Below are positions 12,326 to 23,266 of a DNA stretch of 64,000 bases, one piece after another. The first letter of the stretch is position 1. Each line of letters opens with the position of its first letter. The position numbers and the translations under genes are program-made. Origin of the DNA: Hydractinia symbiolongicarpus (lineage: Eukaryota; Cnidaria; Hydrozoa; Anthoathecata; Hydractiniidae); assembly GCF_029227915.1 (NCBI RefSeq), contig NC_079884.1, positions 12,026,001 to 12,090,000 on the forward strand, written 5' to 3'. Below the pieces are notes generated by a model. That model made no database searches and was not told the origin of the DNA. It saw only the letters and a program-made list of their open reading frames with translations.

Positions 12326-13031
12326 TAAATATTATGTTCTCTTCATGAGGAGAAAAATAATCTGCTGGCTCATAATAAATCCTTTATTAACATTTGGAGC
12401 TGCTAAAGTTATTAAAACAGCAATATTAGGAAAACAGAATGATTAATACATTTTCAAATATGCATTACCGCCTTCTGACTTCTGAGTAAAGACGAAAACA
12501 GAACTAAAATAACTAAAGTAAAACCTTCACTATTCCGCAGCAGATTGTCCCAGTTCATGGTTATGTTTCATGGTTGAGCTTTCATATTAGAATATTTATT
12601 ACAAAAATTTTTGTTGCCAAAAGCAAAATAACTGAGTACATTATTCTATCAAAAATGTAAACAACAATTATAATAAAAAAAACTAAAACTTTCTTAGATT
12701 CCATTTAATGTGTGATTTTTTAAATAAGCTCTCGCTTAAAGAGGGGAAAATTTTTTGAATACACGTAAATCATTCAAATGTTTGTAAAAAATATTTTAAA
12801 ATTGTTAAAATCAAATTTATACATCCATCATATTGTCACGCAACTGGTCAGGTGTCGTATGGTTGCATTAAAGTTTTACAGTTTAATAGAATGTTTGGTC
12901 AGACACAAAAGGTTTCTTACATTTAATTGTGTCTCTGTTAACCAATGATGCTTTACCTTGCTTGGTCCAAATATAATATAGTATTTTGCGGTACCTTCAA
13001 ATAGGCAATTAGGCAATAACATCAATCTTTC

Positions 13032-16000
13032 CTATCCACAATTAAAATCATTTTGGACTATCACTTTTTCTTTGAGCAAAGAACGAACCATACCACTGTC
13101 CATATTTAATACACTCTGCATGATTTCTACAGTATGCTGTCCAAGTAATGGAGCTGGGATTGGTCGTGGTGGCTGTTTATTATCAAACTCGACTGCTGGA
13201 CCTACAAGAGAAAAGAAGTAAAAACATACTCAAATGGTCATAATAACAATTATTCAAAATACTATTCATATGTTAACTGCACCTGGGACTCTGACTATAC
13301 CAGCAGTAGGATGATGCATTTCTTGAACAACACCTAAACTTGATATCTGAGGCATGTTAAACACAACTTCCATATCGTTAATTAAACTGCTTGGTACACC
13401 ATGCTTGTCAAAACATTCCAACCAATATTTACTCGAATTTTCTTTTAATCTATAAAAGTATTGCGAAACTTGATAATTTACTTGTTGTAAAAATTATCAA
13501 GTAATAAAAACATTATGTTGAGTAAAAGATAAAACGGGTAACGATGTACAACACATAATTCCTCGAATGCCTTAAATTGTCATGATTCTTTTTTTAAACT
13601 GGTTTAGTCATTTTTTTTAATCGCTTCCTCACCTCTCAACAAACTAAAATTTTAATATTATTAAGATCTTAAGTTTACCCACAAAAGGAAAAAGTTAACC
13701 TAATATGAAAGATATTTTAAAGTTATCTAGGAATCTTTAATTTATTTTTTTGAAAATAAAAATTGGTTCTCAAGATATGTCTTCGAAGTTTAATTATCTT
13801 AGTTTCGCTCATTATGTGAAACTATGATGTTATCAACTAACATGCTTATTCAAATAAAAATAACTTTTGTTTTTCGCAGAAGGTACAGCTTTAACAAAAA
13901 TTGTTACTTTTATAATCTAATCTTGCTTTGAAAGCAAAGTGCCAGTTCTGAAAATAGCTAATACCTGTTCTTCAGAATTATAATTAGTGCTTCTCTATTC
14001 TTTACACGATCAGGATTACTTCGAAATCTTTCATCACGAAGAAGCTCTTGACATTCAATTGCCTAAACCGAAAAAAATAATTTTTTGAGGAAACACTGAA
14101 AATCGAGTTTTTACTACACAAAGAATGTAACAACTGATTTCAACGATTTATCCAGTTTTGTAGAGTTTTTGAGTGTTAAGAAAGAAATATTGAAACTAAA
14201 TTTTGTAGAAGAGACTGGAAAGCATAGGAACCATAATTTCCTGATGAGCTATTTGGGGCAGTAGTTTCTAAAAGTGTTGTGCAATAAGCATGAAACTTAC
14301 CACAGGAGTTGCCTAGACCTTTAGTGACAACTGGGTAAAAAAATTGCTAATGTCAGCAGTTTTGATAATGACGTTATTAAATTTGCTAAATTGGTAAAAA
14401 TTATATTAAATTTGAGATTTGTAAAATATTTATAATTGCTTTGTATATAGTCATACTATGTGCAAACAGAAAGTAATGTAGGAACATATACTAAGAAGTC
14501 CCTAAAACCTATAAATACTCAACATGGAAAAATAAACACTTTGGCAAATATTCTAAATAACCTTTTCTGAAAAATTAGAAGTAAATACAAGTTAGGAAAA
14601 GCAACAAAAAATCATGTTTTTATTAAACCATAGTCGCATGAATAGGGTTAAATATTGCTAACAAAATTTATTGGCTATAGTGATTGCTATAAATAGTGAG
14701 CATTGACATTGAGTTTTTTGATTTCCGCTGGCGAAGGTGGAATTTAAAATCGCCTGGGCAGATAGGGAGATAGATAGATAGATAGAGACAGCCCAGAGCC
14801 TGAACGCCTAAAACTTATCCAGTCTAAAGCCTAAATCCTTGTTTTGACAGATATTTTTCTGAGAACGAGGTTAAAATGAGTTTTAAGCCAATAAGAATTC
14901 TAACAGTGCAACAAATTGTTTTATTATCCAATGAACAATACTGTATTGTAAAGTTTACATGCTATTGAAAGTTAAAGCTAGTGCAGTTTAGCATAATAAA
15001 GATCGTTTTATAATGCGCCATCTTTGATGTCATTAACATTTCCCTTTAATAATTACGTCATATCCTTCTGTACAATTTTCGCAAGCACGTAGACTTAAAC
15101 TATATTCGGCAGAACTAATTAATTATTCATGAATTTTAATTTAAAGAGGAATTGTTGAGGCCGAATATTTTTGGTGAAAGATAATGTATTATAGCTATAA
15201 AATCGTGACAAGTGTGTTACAAAAGAAAAAATATGAATCTATAGTCTGAAAATAGCACTTGTAACTGATTGTGTAAAATTTGGTACCGGCTTGAAAGATA
15301 TTTTCCAAGTTGTTTTTTAGACAAAAAGAGAATATCGATAAATTTTCTGCCTTGCCATTGTTCTTATTTTGTTTTTATTGCTCATCAATTTTTAGGTTTA
15401 ATTATTTTTCTTTTAAAATTGAAAATTAAAAAGATTAAATAAAGTTTATCTAAGTTTAGCCAGCTATAATTTACAGTTACAATAATAATAATCAAAAATT
15501 GAATTTTAAAATTTTAGAATATTCAATGATTTTGTTACCCCATATTACTCCGTCTTCTTCAAAATCCAGTACTTTTTTAGATTATTGATAATGGCGGAAA
15601 ACTTTAAGCCGCAGGGCTTCTTGTATTAGTTTTTAATGAAACTTTCTCTGTTATTTTTTTTTAAGTTTTTTTTTTTTAAAATTTCAATGGAAAGGTCAGG
15701 CCCATTTCTGAGAGCTTCGCACCGTTTGGACCTATTAAGGAATGTTGAAAGAGGTGGAAATACTTCTTAAACCCACATAGTATGTATAAAGATCTAATAT
15801 TACAGCAAACAAAAAAAGAATGAAAAAATACGTATTGAAACTAAGTAAAAAAAAGAAAACATCTATTCAAAGAAATGTTTAAAAAAAATAATTATTTGAG
15901 GAAACAACAAAGTCGTAAAATTTGTTATTTATCATCATCATCATTTTCGGCTTAACGTCCGTTTTCCATGCTAGCTTGGGTTGGACGGGGTATATTAATC

Positions 16001-19000
16001 ACCCTCTTCCAACATGATCTAAACTGTGTTAGATCTAAACTCAACTTCCTCTGTATCAAGTCTTTCCTTACATAACCACCTGCCAAGTCTTTCTCGGTAT
16101 GCCTCTGGGCTTTGCCCCAGGAACTATCAAGTCTCTACACTTTCTTACCCAATTATCCTCCTCCATTCTTTTCAAGTGCCCCAGCCAATTTAATCTTCTT
16201 ATCTGGATAACATCTTTAATTCTACGGATACTTAGACTGCTTCTTAGCTCATCTGAACTTGTTCTGTCTCTGGCATTACACATCCACCTAACCATTCTCA
16301 TATCATTCCTTTCTAAACGGTCAAGATCTTCCTGCTTCACTGCCCATGTCTCACTACGGTACAACATAACACTTCTTACACAGGACTCATACAACCTACC
16401 TTTTACCTCAATTGACGAGAGTCTGCTAGTCAACAAAGGAAGTAACTCTCTGAACTTTTTCCCAGCAGAACCTATCCTGCAAGTAACACTTCTTCCAACA
16501 CCCCCTTCACTGCCCAACATATCACCTAAGTAACAGAAGTTCTCAACTATCTCTAACGAGCCACTGTTGTACATTATTAAGGCTGGAAATACTTCATTCT
16601 CTATAATCTCACCTTTGCAACGCTTGCATACAAACTGAATGACAGCTCTTAACCTTCCACCAATACTACTGCACTTCTTATGTACCAAATGCTTGCAAGT
16701 CTGACAAAAAATTGAGTTACTACCAACCCCTTTCCTGCAAACTCCACAAGGCCACTTTCTAACTACAAGGTCACATTTGGCTGCAATGCTAGTAATCATG
16801 ACTTTAGACTTTGCTGTGTTCACCCTTAGCCCTTTCTCTTCTAGTCCTTTCTTCCATTTTACAAACTTTTTAACTAATTTTTCGATCGATTCTGCTATGA
16901 GAACCAAATCATCTGCATAAAATCATGGACAACCTGTTCTGAACTTTATCGAAAGCGCTTCTAACACTACAACAAACAACAAAGGACTAAGTACAGAACC
17001 CTGATGTATACCAACATTTACACTAAATTTATCACTAAGTGAATTGTTAATCCTGACACGACTTCTAGCATTGCTATTTCTTGACTGAACCATCGTAACT
17101 AGCCACTCATCCACACCTAATTTTCTCATAGCCCACGAAATAACTTTACGTGGCACTCTATCAAAAGCTTTCTCTAAATCTACAAAGGCAAAATAGAGAT
17201 TCTTTCTCTTTCCTAAATACTTTTCCTGAAGCTGTCTGAGTAAAAATATTGCATCCGTAGTGCCACGCCCAGGAACAAAACCAAATTGCATCTTATCTAT
17301 ATAAATTCTTCCTTTAAGAATTCATATTTGTCAAAACTTTATTACTGAGCATAAAGGAGACTACATTGCTACATTAAATATTAATTCTAATTGTAAATTA
17401 ATATCATTTAATAAATTACCTTACATAAGTTGACAAAATGTCTATTATTTCCAGCTGCTACAAGAATTTTTTCATCCAAGGTATCAAAAGCCTATAGAAA
17501 AAAAAGGTTAATCTTGATGTGATCATTTTTTGGCTGTAGAGAGTTTTTTTTTACTTCACTAGACTGATGTAAATATTTTTCATAAAAAATAAAAGAAATA
17601 CAGAAATGATAAATATTTAAGTGCCTGATAAGGAACGATGGAGGGATGTGCAGTTCCATGCCGAGTTGTTTCAATGTTGAAGTTTAAAAAGCTGGAAGCA
17701 ACATCAGATAACATAGCAACCTAGAAAAACATTAACAATACATTAGGAATTTAGAGATCTTTTAAAACTAAAGCTGATCGCTATAAGTTACCTGTGTCTG
17801 CAAAAGCGATGCATCAATTTTCTTTCCCTTGCCAGAAAACTTTCTTTCATATAAAGCAGCAATAATAGCTCCATTCACATACATTCCAGTCACAATATCT
17901 ACTAAGGCAACACCAGGGCGGCATGGTTTACCATCCTATAGAAACTATATTAAATTGTTTACTTAAAAATTAGTTATATGGTGAAAAATAACATCATGAC
18001 ATAATGTGTCACATTTACGAATTAAGTACTGCAAGCACATATTTTCTTTAAAACTCACTTTTAAATTTTACAGTGTATAGTAAGAACTATAGAGACCCAA
18101 AGCATGTCTTACCTTTTCTCCTGTTATATGCAACATTCCTCCCTGGGCATTAGCAATCAAGTCATAACCAGGCTTTTTTGAATCCCGACCTTTTTGCCCA
18201 AAACCGGTTATGGAACAGTAAATTAACATTGGATTGATGTTTTGCAGCTTTTCATACCCAAATCCCATCTCTTTCAATTTACCAGGCACAAAGTTTTCTA
18301 TGAAGACATCACTCTTTTTTACCAGCTATTCAAAAGAAAGACAGTGACAAAGATTGGAAATTTTAAAACAAACTTTTTAATAACAAATATAACCACTTAC
18401 CTTGTATATTAAATCTTTCCCAGTGTTCTTTGTCATATCGATACAAATACTCTGATAAGAAAAAATATTATGATATTAGCAGGTTTCTTGTTAACAAAGA
18501 GGAAATTAATTTGATAGAAATAAAAAGATAATAAGTATGTGACATTTAAAGCATGTAAGATAGCAAAACAAGACAAAATTGGTGTTCTCCATTTTCAAAA
18601 AGTCTTTAAAATAGATCTGAAGGATTGAGAAAAATGTTGCTAAGCACTGTAGACAGCTGCAGTAAGTTGCCAACAATTTAAAACTTGGGATTCCTTTTAT
18701 AAAAACCTTTTCAGTTTTTACCGCACTTTTTTATCTTAAACGAAAGCTTACCTTTTTGTTTCTATTTATTGACATAAAATACAAACTTTCACTGTTTAGA
18801 AATGGAGGTCCAAATTTGCGTGTTTCGTCACCATGCCCTAGTAAACAAACAGCCCATAAACTGGAAGATTCAAACAATAAAGACCTAAATATTACAAAAA
18901 TTGAATCCATCTCATTAAAATTTAAAGTAGACAAAGTTGATTCCTTGTAAAAGACAAAAAAGAAATCAAATAAGCAACAATCCCTTTTAATAGTAGTATT

Positions 19001-21138
19001 ACTGTTTATTTATCAAAAGGCATGTATAATATAAATAAATAAATACAAGTTACATATTTTAGATAGCAATATTATTTCTGTAAGATCATGCATGGTTTGC
19101 CTGGACTACAAGTTAATATATTCATAATAATTAGACTAAAATATAGTAAAAATAATTTCTTGAGGAAACTTTTTAAGAGTAAAATAAAAAATGGATAGAT
19201 TTCAAGCTAATTTTTGTTTAAACGAAGTGAATTTGAAACGTGTGGTATATTAACATGCTTTGCTTTTAGACGACTAAAGTGCTGATTTCCTATATTGACA
19301 AGTCAGGCTTAAAATCAGCTATAAAAGTGTTCTGTAAAAATTTAACTTACAATTTTTGATTGGTTTAAAACAAGCCATGCAATATTGAAAATAAAATGTA
19401 AGGTATCTTTTTAATTTAAGGGGATGTGACCACAAAGTGCCAGATAATTAAATGTAAGGTATCTTTTTAAGTGGCAGATAATTAAGGCACAAATATTAAA
19501 AAATGATGACAATTTAGCAATGGAGGAAACGTGGTTTATAACCAAAACATATTTATCAAATAAGAGCATAGAATGACACTTTATCATAATCTATACAAAA
19601 AACGAACTTATATGTTATTCAGCTTCTGTTATGAAACTTTATAGTAGCTTGGTAACATAAAAAAAAACATTCAAACAAACAAAGTTTATGTTATGAATTT
19701 GCAAAAAGTTGTTCAGAAAGTTATGCTTGTAATTAGTTTCTATTTTAAAGTATGTAACATTGATAGTGTGTTTGGTAAGTTTTAGAAACAGTATGATTGT
19801 TTGGAATATAAATGTTTAAATCAAATATCAAATATTTTGCCAACATTTTCTGAAACATCAGAGTTTCCTCAAAATATTAATTTCTAAATGAAAGAAAAGT
19901 TTCTTTGCTTCAAAAAATATTGCTCGAAAAAATGTTTCCTCAAATAATTATTTTAGAAATTGAAACAAAAATTTTCTCAAATAATTATTTAATAATTATT
20001 TTATTATTCTATTAAATTTAAATTTTACAATTTATTTGTTTTTATTTATAAAGACCTTTTCATTTCTCTAAAAAAATGAAATTAACCAAGCTTAAAAATT
20101 ATACAGAAAAAAAATATTTTAACTATGTTCTCAACTGTGAAAAATATATCAAAAACTTTAGCAAAATTATTCAAGCAAATCAATAACAATCTAACAAATT
20201 AAACAAATAAATCTAACAAAATGGCTGCTTTGGTTGCTGTACATGCTGCTACTGAGGTATATAATATTTTTGAAATATGTTATTGTTATAATCAGACAAA
20301 GATTATTTTATACACACCTGGTCTTTCAATTTTGATAATTTCTGCTCCCATATCTCCAAGTACCATGGTGCAATATGGGCCTGCCAAAACTCTAAATAAA
20401 TAGATTTGACTAAATATTGCTAAAAATAAAAATAAATAAAATAAAAATACTGTTAATTAACTCGTCAAAAAATTTTTTTATAAATACTGAAATAACACAT
20501 GCCTTGTCATGTCACAAACTCTCACACCATTCAATGGTTCTCTTTTTTCTTTAACTTCTTCATAAAAACAAACAGATTGTGGTTTAAGGCAAGCACTAAA
20601 GCAAAGGGTAAGTTGTAATATGTCAACTTATTCTTCATTTAACCATATATATTACTTCTCGAATATATCAAACTCTGTCAAAAATGTTTACTTGCTTGCA
20701 ATAATCCTTAGTCTGGGTAACAACAAATTTTTTAACAAAGTATTTTCATTGCTTTTATTGAGAAAGAATCGTAAATTCTACATTTCTTTCTAAGTGTTTT
20801 AAGGTTTTGTGAAAAAATGAAACTGAAAAGAAGGTTTTGTGAAATAATAAAACTGAAAAATAATACGACACTATATAACCAAGTATTTAGACACACAACT
20901 ATGATTTCAAATTTCTTCATATTTTACTTGATAGGTGGATATTTTTTCACATAAAATGAAATCAATCTTATTTTTACATGCAGTTTATCTAAAAACAATA
21001 TTGGTAGTGAATAATTAAGGCTAAGTTACTTGTTGTGCTCTTACCCGTGCTTGTTGCGTGTACTCTGCAAACAGTTGGAGTAGTCAGGCAATAAGCCTTG
21101 TTAAATAAACGAAAAGTGATAGTTTTGTTCCTGATCAT
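13032..21138 (-). CDS. SUGCT: Succinate-hydroxymethylglutarate CoA-transferase-like, copy B
   Basis: Complete gene of 12 coding exons: 21045-21138, 20503-20557, 20318-20391, 18752-18837, 18401-18451, 18113-18325, 17792-17935, 17625-17720, 17420-17491, 13965-14062, 13283-13449, 13032-13201; phases agree throughout. The product is 439 residues. Exon 1 encodes a basic presequence starting [17 protein letters not shown]. Family III motifs include [33 protein letters not shown] and [14 protein letters not shown], with the likely catalytic Asp near residue 204, then [11 protein letters not shown] and [10 protein letters not shown]. Two introns use GC donors (after exon 2 at 20502-20501 and after the 17625-17720 exon at 17624-17623). 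A strong polypyrimidine-AG acceptor lies 15 nt upstream of the ATG. A LINE remnant sits in the intron between 14063 and 17419. Function is inferred from the family. Confidence 0.92.
13468..13502. repeat. 12-bp intronic hairpin
   Basis: ACTTGATAATTT (13468-13479) and its exact complement (13491-13502) flank an 11-nt spacer, just upstream of the SUGCT-B exon 13283-13449. It is in intron sequence and no function is assigned. Confidence 0.6.
15931..17330 (-). mobile_element. 5'-truncated, degraded non-LTR retrotransposon (LINE) in a SUGCT-B intron
   Basis: On the minus strand the reverse-transcriptase core is readable: [44 protein letters not shown], then [11 protein letters not shown], the catalytic FYADD box. 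A TGA at 16923-16925 lies immediately upstream of that box, so the frame is broken there. After the palm/thumb comes a Cys/His-rich segment ([20 protein letters not shown] with further HKKC and CKRC) and the C-terminal block [15 protein letters not shown]. The 3' part has GTCCAACCCAAGCTAGCATG and ends in short GAT repeats at about 15931-15945, a common LINE tail. The endonuclease and ORF1 are missing, so the copy is 5'-truncated and dead. It has the same orientation as the host gene. The CR1/L2-like label is from general similarity. Confidence 0.88.
19149..19954. repeat. Possible inverted-repeat-bounded element in a SUGCT-B intron
   Basis: The 21-nt motif at 19149-19169 ends TTGAGGAAAC and its near-complement at 19934-19954 begins GTTTCCTCAAATAATT. 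Further inverted copies occur at 19863-19883 and about 19974-19990. The interior is AT-rich and non-coding. It also contains a local tandem duplication (about 19397-19485) of AATGTAAGGTATCTTTTTAA with CAGATAATTAA. No clear target-site duplication was seen. Confidence 0.4.
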
Positions 21139-23266
21139 AACTCTTGAACTAAACTGGAAAAAAAAAACTATTCGTACTACAAAAAAGAACATGTTTTACT
21201 CATATTCCTTGTTACTGATTCAGGACTTTTTTAATAAAGTAAAACTTTTCAGTGCAGGGGCACACTGCAGAATCATATTGCTTGCCTGATTATGCTAACT
21301 TTACTGTTGACAAAGACATCTGATAAATCAACAGCATTTGGAAACACCCTTGTGAGACATTGGAAATTTTGGAAAGAGCAAAAAATAAAAGAATTGTTAG
21401 ATGACGTGATAGGTATAAATCATTAAAAAAGGAAAAGAAAGAAATGATAATGATCCCAAAGAATAATCAGACGTTTCTTGCGTTTAATGATGACTGGCAA
21501 AGGTAATCCAGCCATACTGTAGAGCTTCACCTATTCTTCACGCACAAATACTACACAACACGCATTTAGCTAATCTTTAACACACCAGATGTAGCAGCCA
21601 TTATACACAAATAAAAAGCAAATTGTTTTAATGTCAACTTTTTTTACTTTTAAGTCAACTTGTGACGCAAGTTAGTTTAGATCGTCTAAAGCTTTTTCAG
21701 AAGGGGTTTGCAATAGTACAGGAACACCTCTACACACAGAAATAATAGCACATGCAAAATTTAAAATTTTATAAGAATTTGACAGATGTAACATCTAAAA
21801 GCATGCCTAAACAAAGTGTTTGCTGGACATATGCTAAAATCTTTGTGACAGAGCCTGTTGTATACACTACAAGTTTTATTTAATTTTAAATATTTATTTT
21901 ATTATTCAAGATGCATTCCTACTCGTTAGAAGGTTTTTACCATAAGCATACTTCATCATGAACATTATTCAGGAAACAAAGTTAGAAAAAAAATAGTGAA
22001 GAATAATTAAATTTGACTTCTATACACAATAATTGTATTTCAGAAAAGTACTATGTTGAAGTTGTATTACATTGTGGCCTAGGTTGATTATACTTCAGAT
22101 CCTTGTATAATTAAAGGAAAAAGTACAAAGTCCCAGACCTGTTATGCTTACCAAAAGGCAAAATTCTATGCAGAACTGTAAGCAATAAGAAAAATCCATT
22201 CCAAACTTAAAATGTAGTGTGCACTTAACCCAAACTAGACTTTTTCACCTGAAGTCTACATTATATCTTACAATTTCTCCACCAGTTGCCAAATACCAGG
22301 CGAATACCAGAAAAACATGCTGTGTATGCAGTCAGCTTTTTAAAAATTAGGGCAGAATTTTTTCAGCCCCTATATTTGAAGAGCTGACCACATGAACAGC
22401 AAACATTTTTCCCTCAAACCATAATGGCTACTCTAAAAAATACAGACCTGTAATTGGTTAAAAGTATCATGAGACAGTTATTAGGTGGGAAAAGACACAA
22501 TCATTCATGTTAAATTTCTAGTTTTTGCAATACACATTTCCAAAACAAATATTTGTTGATAAATAATAATATGCTATATGAACATTTTAAGATTAACGTG
22601 AAGGCTTTAAGGCTAAATAACTTGGAATAACTGATGTCATCTTCATCAACAAATGATGTCTGTATGATGTGAAACCCTTTAAACTGTTTATCAAAATATA
22701 TGATCATGGCTAAACATTTTATTGATTAGCATTAACACTCTATACAATAGCCAAAACCAGCAAAGAAATTTTCTAAAAAATTGATGGGTCACTGCTGATA
22801 TCAGGCTTTTTCAGGAGAGGTGTGCGATCGCACGCGCACGCCTTGGATAGATTTTATGGATTACTGTGGTCTGCTGTTTATATTTTCTACCTGCACAAAC
22901 GCTTCCGCGTGTGCAAAAAAACTGCAAACTTTTGTAAACATTAGAAAGTCGTCAATAACAGAAATATTCGGAATCTGAATGACTTCCTAACTGCTGCAGG
23001 CACCAGAACACAAACAAAGGATTTGTTCCTCTTGTAGATTATTTGGGACAGCGAAGCAAAATCTTAGGAATTTTGTTTGATATTTGATATTTTGAGGAAT
23101 ATTTGAACGCAAAGTTGATATCACACTACGGAATGATCTGGGACGAGTTTTCGTGTCCTGCAACATAACATACGGATCCGGAAAATAAAGCAAGTAAAAC
23201 GAAAACAAAACAAATGGAGAAGAAAATCAGTCAAACTGGATAGTAAACACGTAATTAGGTGCCGAA
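21139..23266. other. Intergenic stretch between divergent SUGCT-B and GM130
   Basis: The two genes start about 2.1 kb apart and point away from each other, so this stretch should carry both promoters. I see no coding exon that can be supported. Nearer GM130, at about 22810-22850, there is a short CG-containing patch (GCGATCGCACGCGCACGCC), which may mark its promoter. Confidence 0.45.

Larger units (their letters stand above)
8640..13031. other. Intergenic stretch between SUGCT-A and SUGCT-B
   Basis: No supported coding exon. It contains the upstream region of SUGCT-A with a CRE-like site (9784-9791), a fold-back repeat (9917-9956), a dispersed repeat at about 10876-10935 shared with 2693-2750, and one copy of the TTTGAGGAAAC motif family (12305-12325). 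Several short open frames here show no family resemblance and no splice structure. Confidence 0.5.

Noticed and set aside
16099-16533. Plus-strand frame of 144 codons
   Set aside because: Antisense of the LINE reverse-transcriptase region.
22987-23208. Minus-strand frame of 73 codons just upstream of GM130, possible divergent gene
   Set aside because: No family resemblance, no splice structure and low-complexity start; most likely chance.
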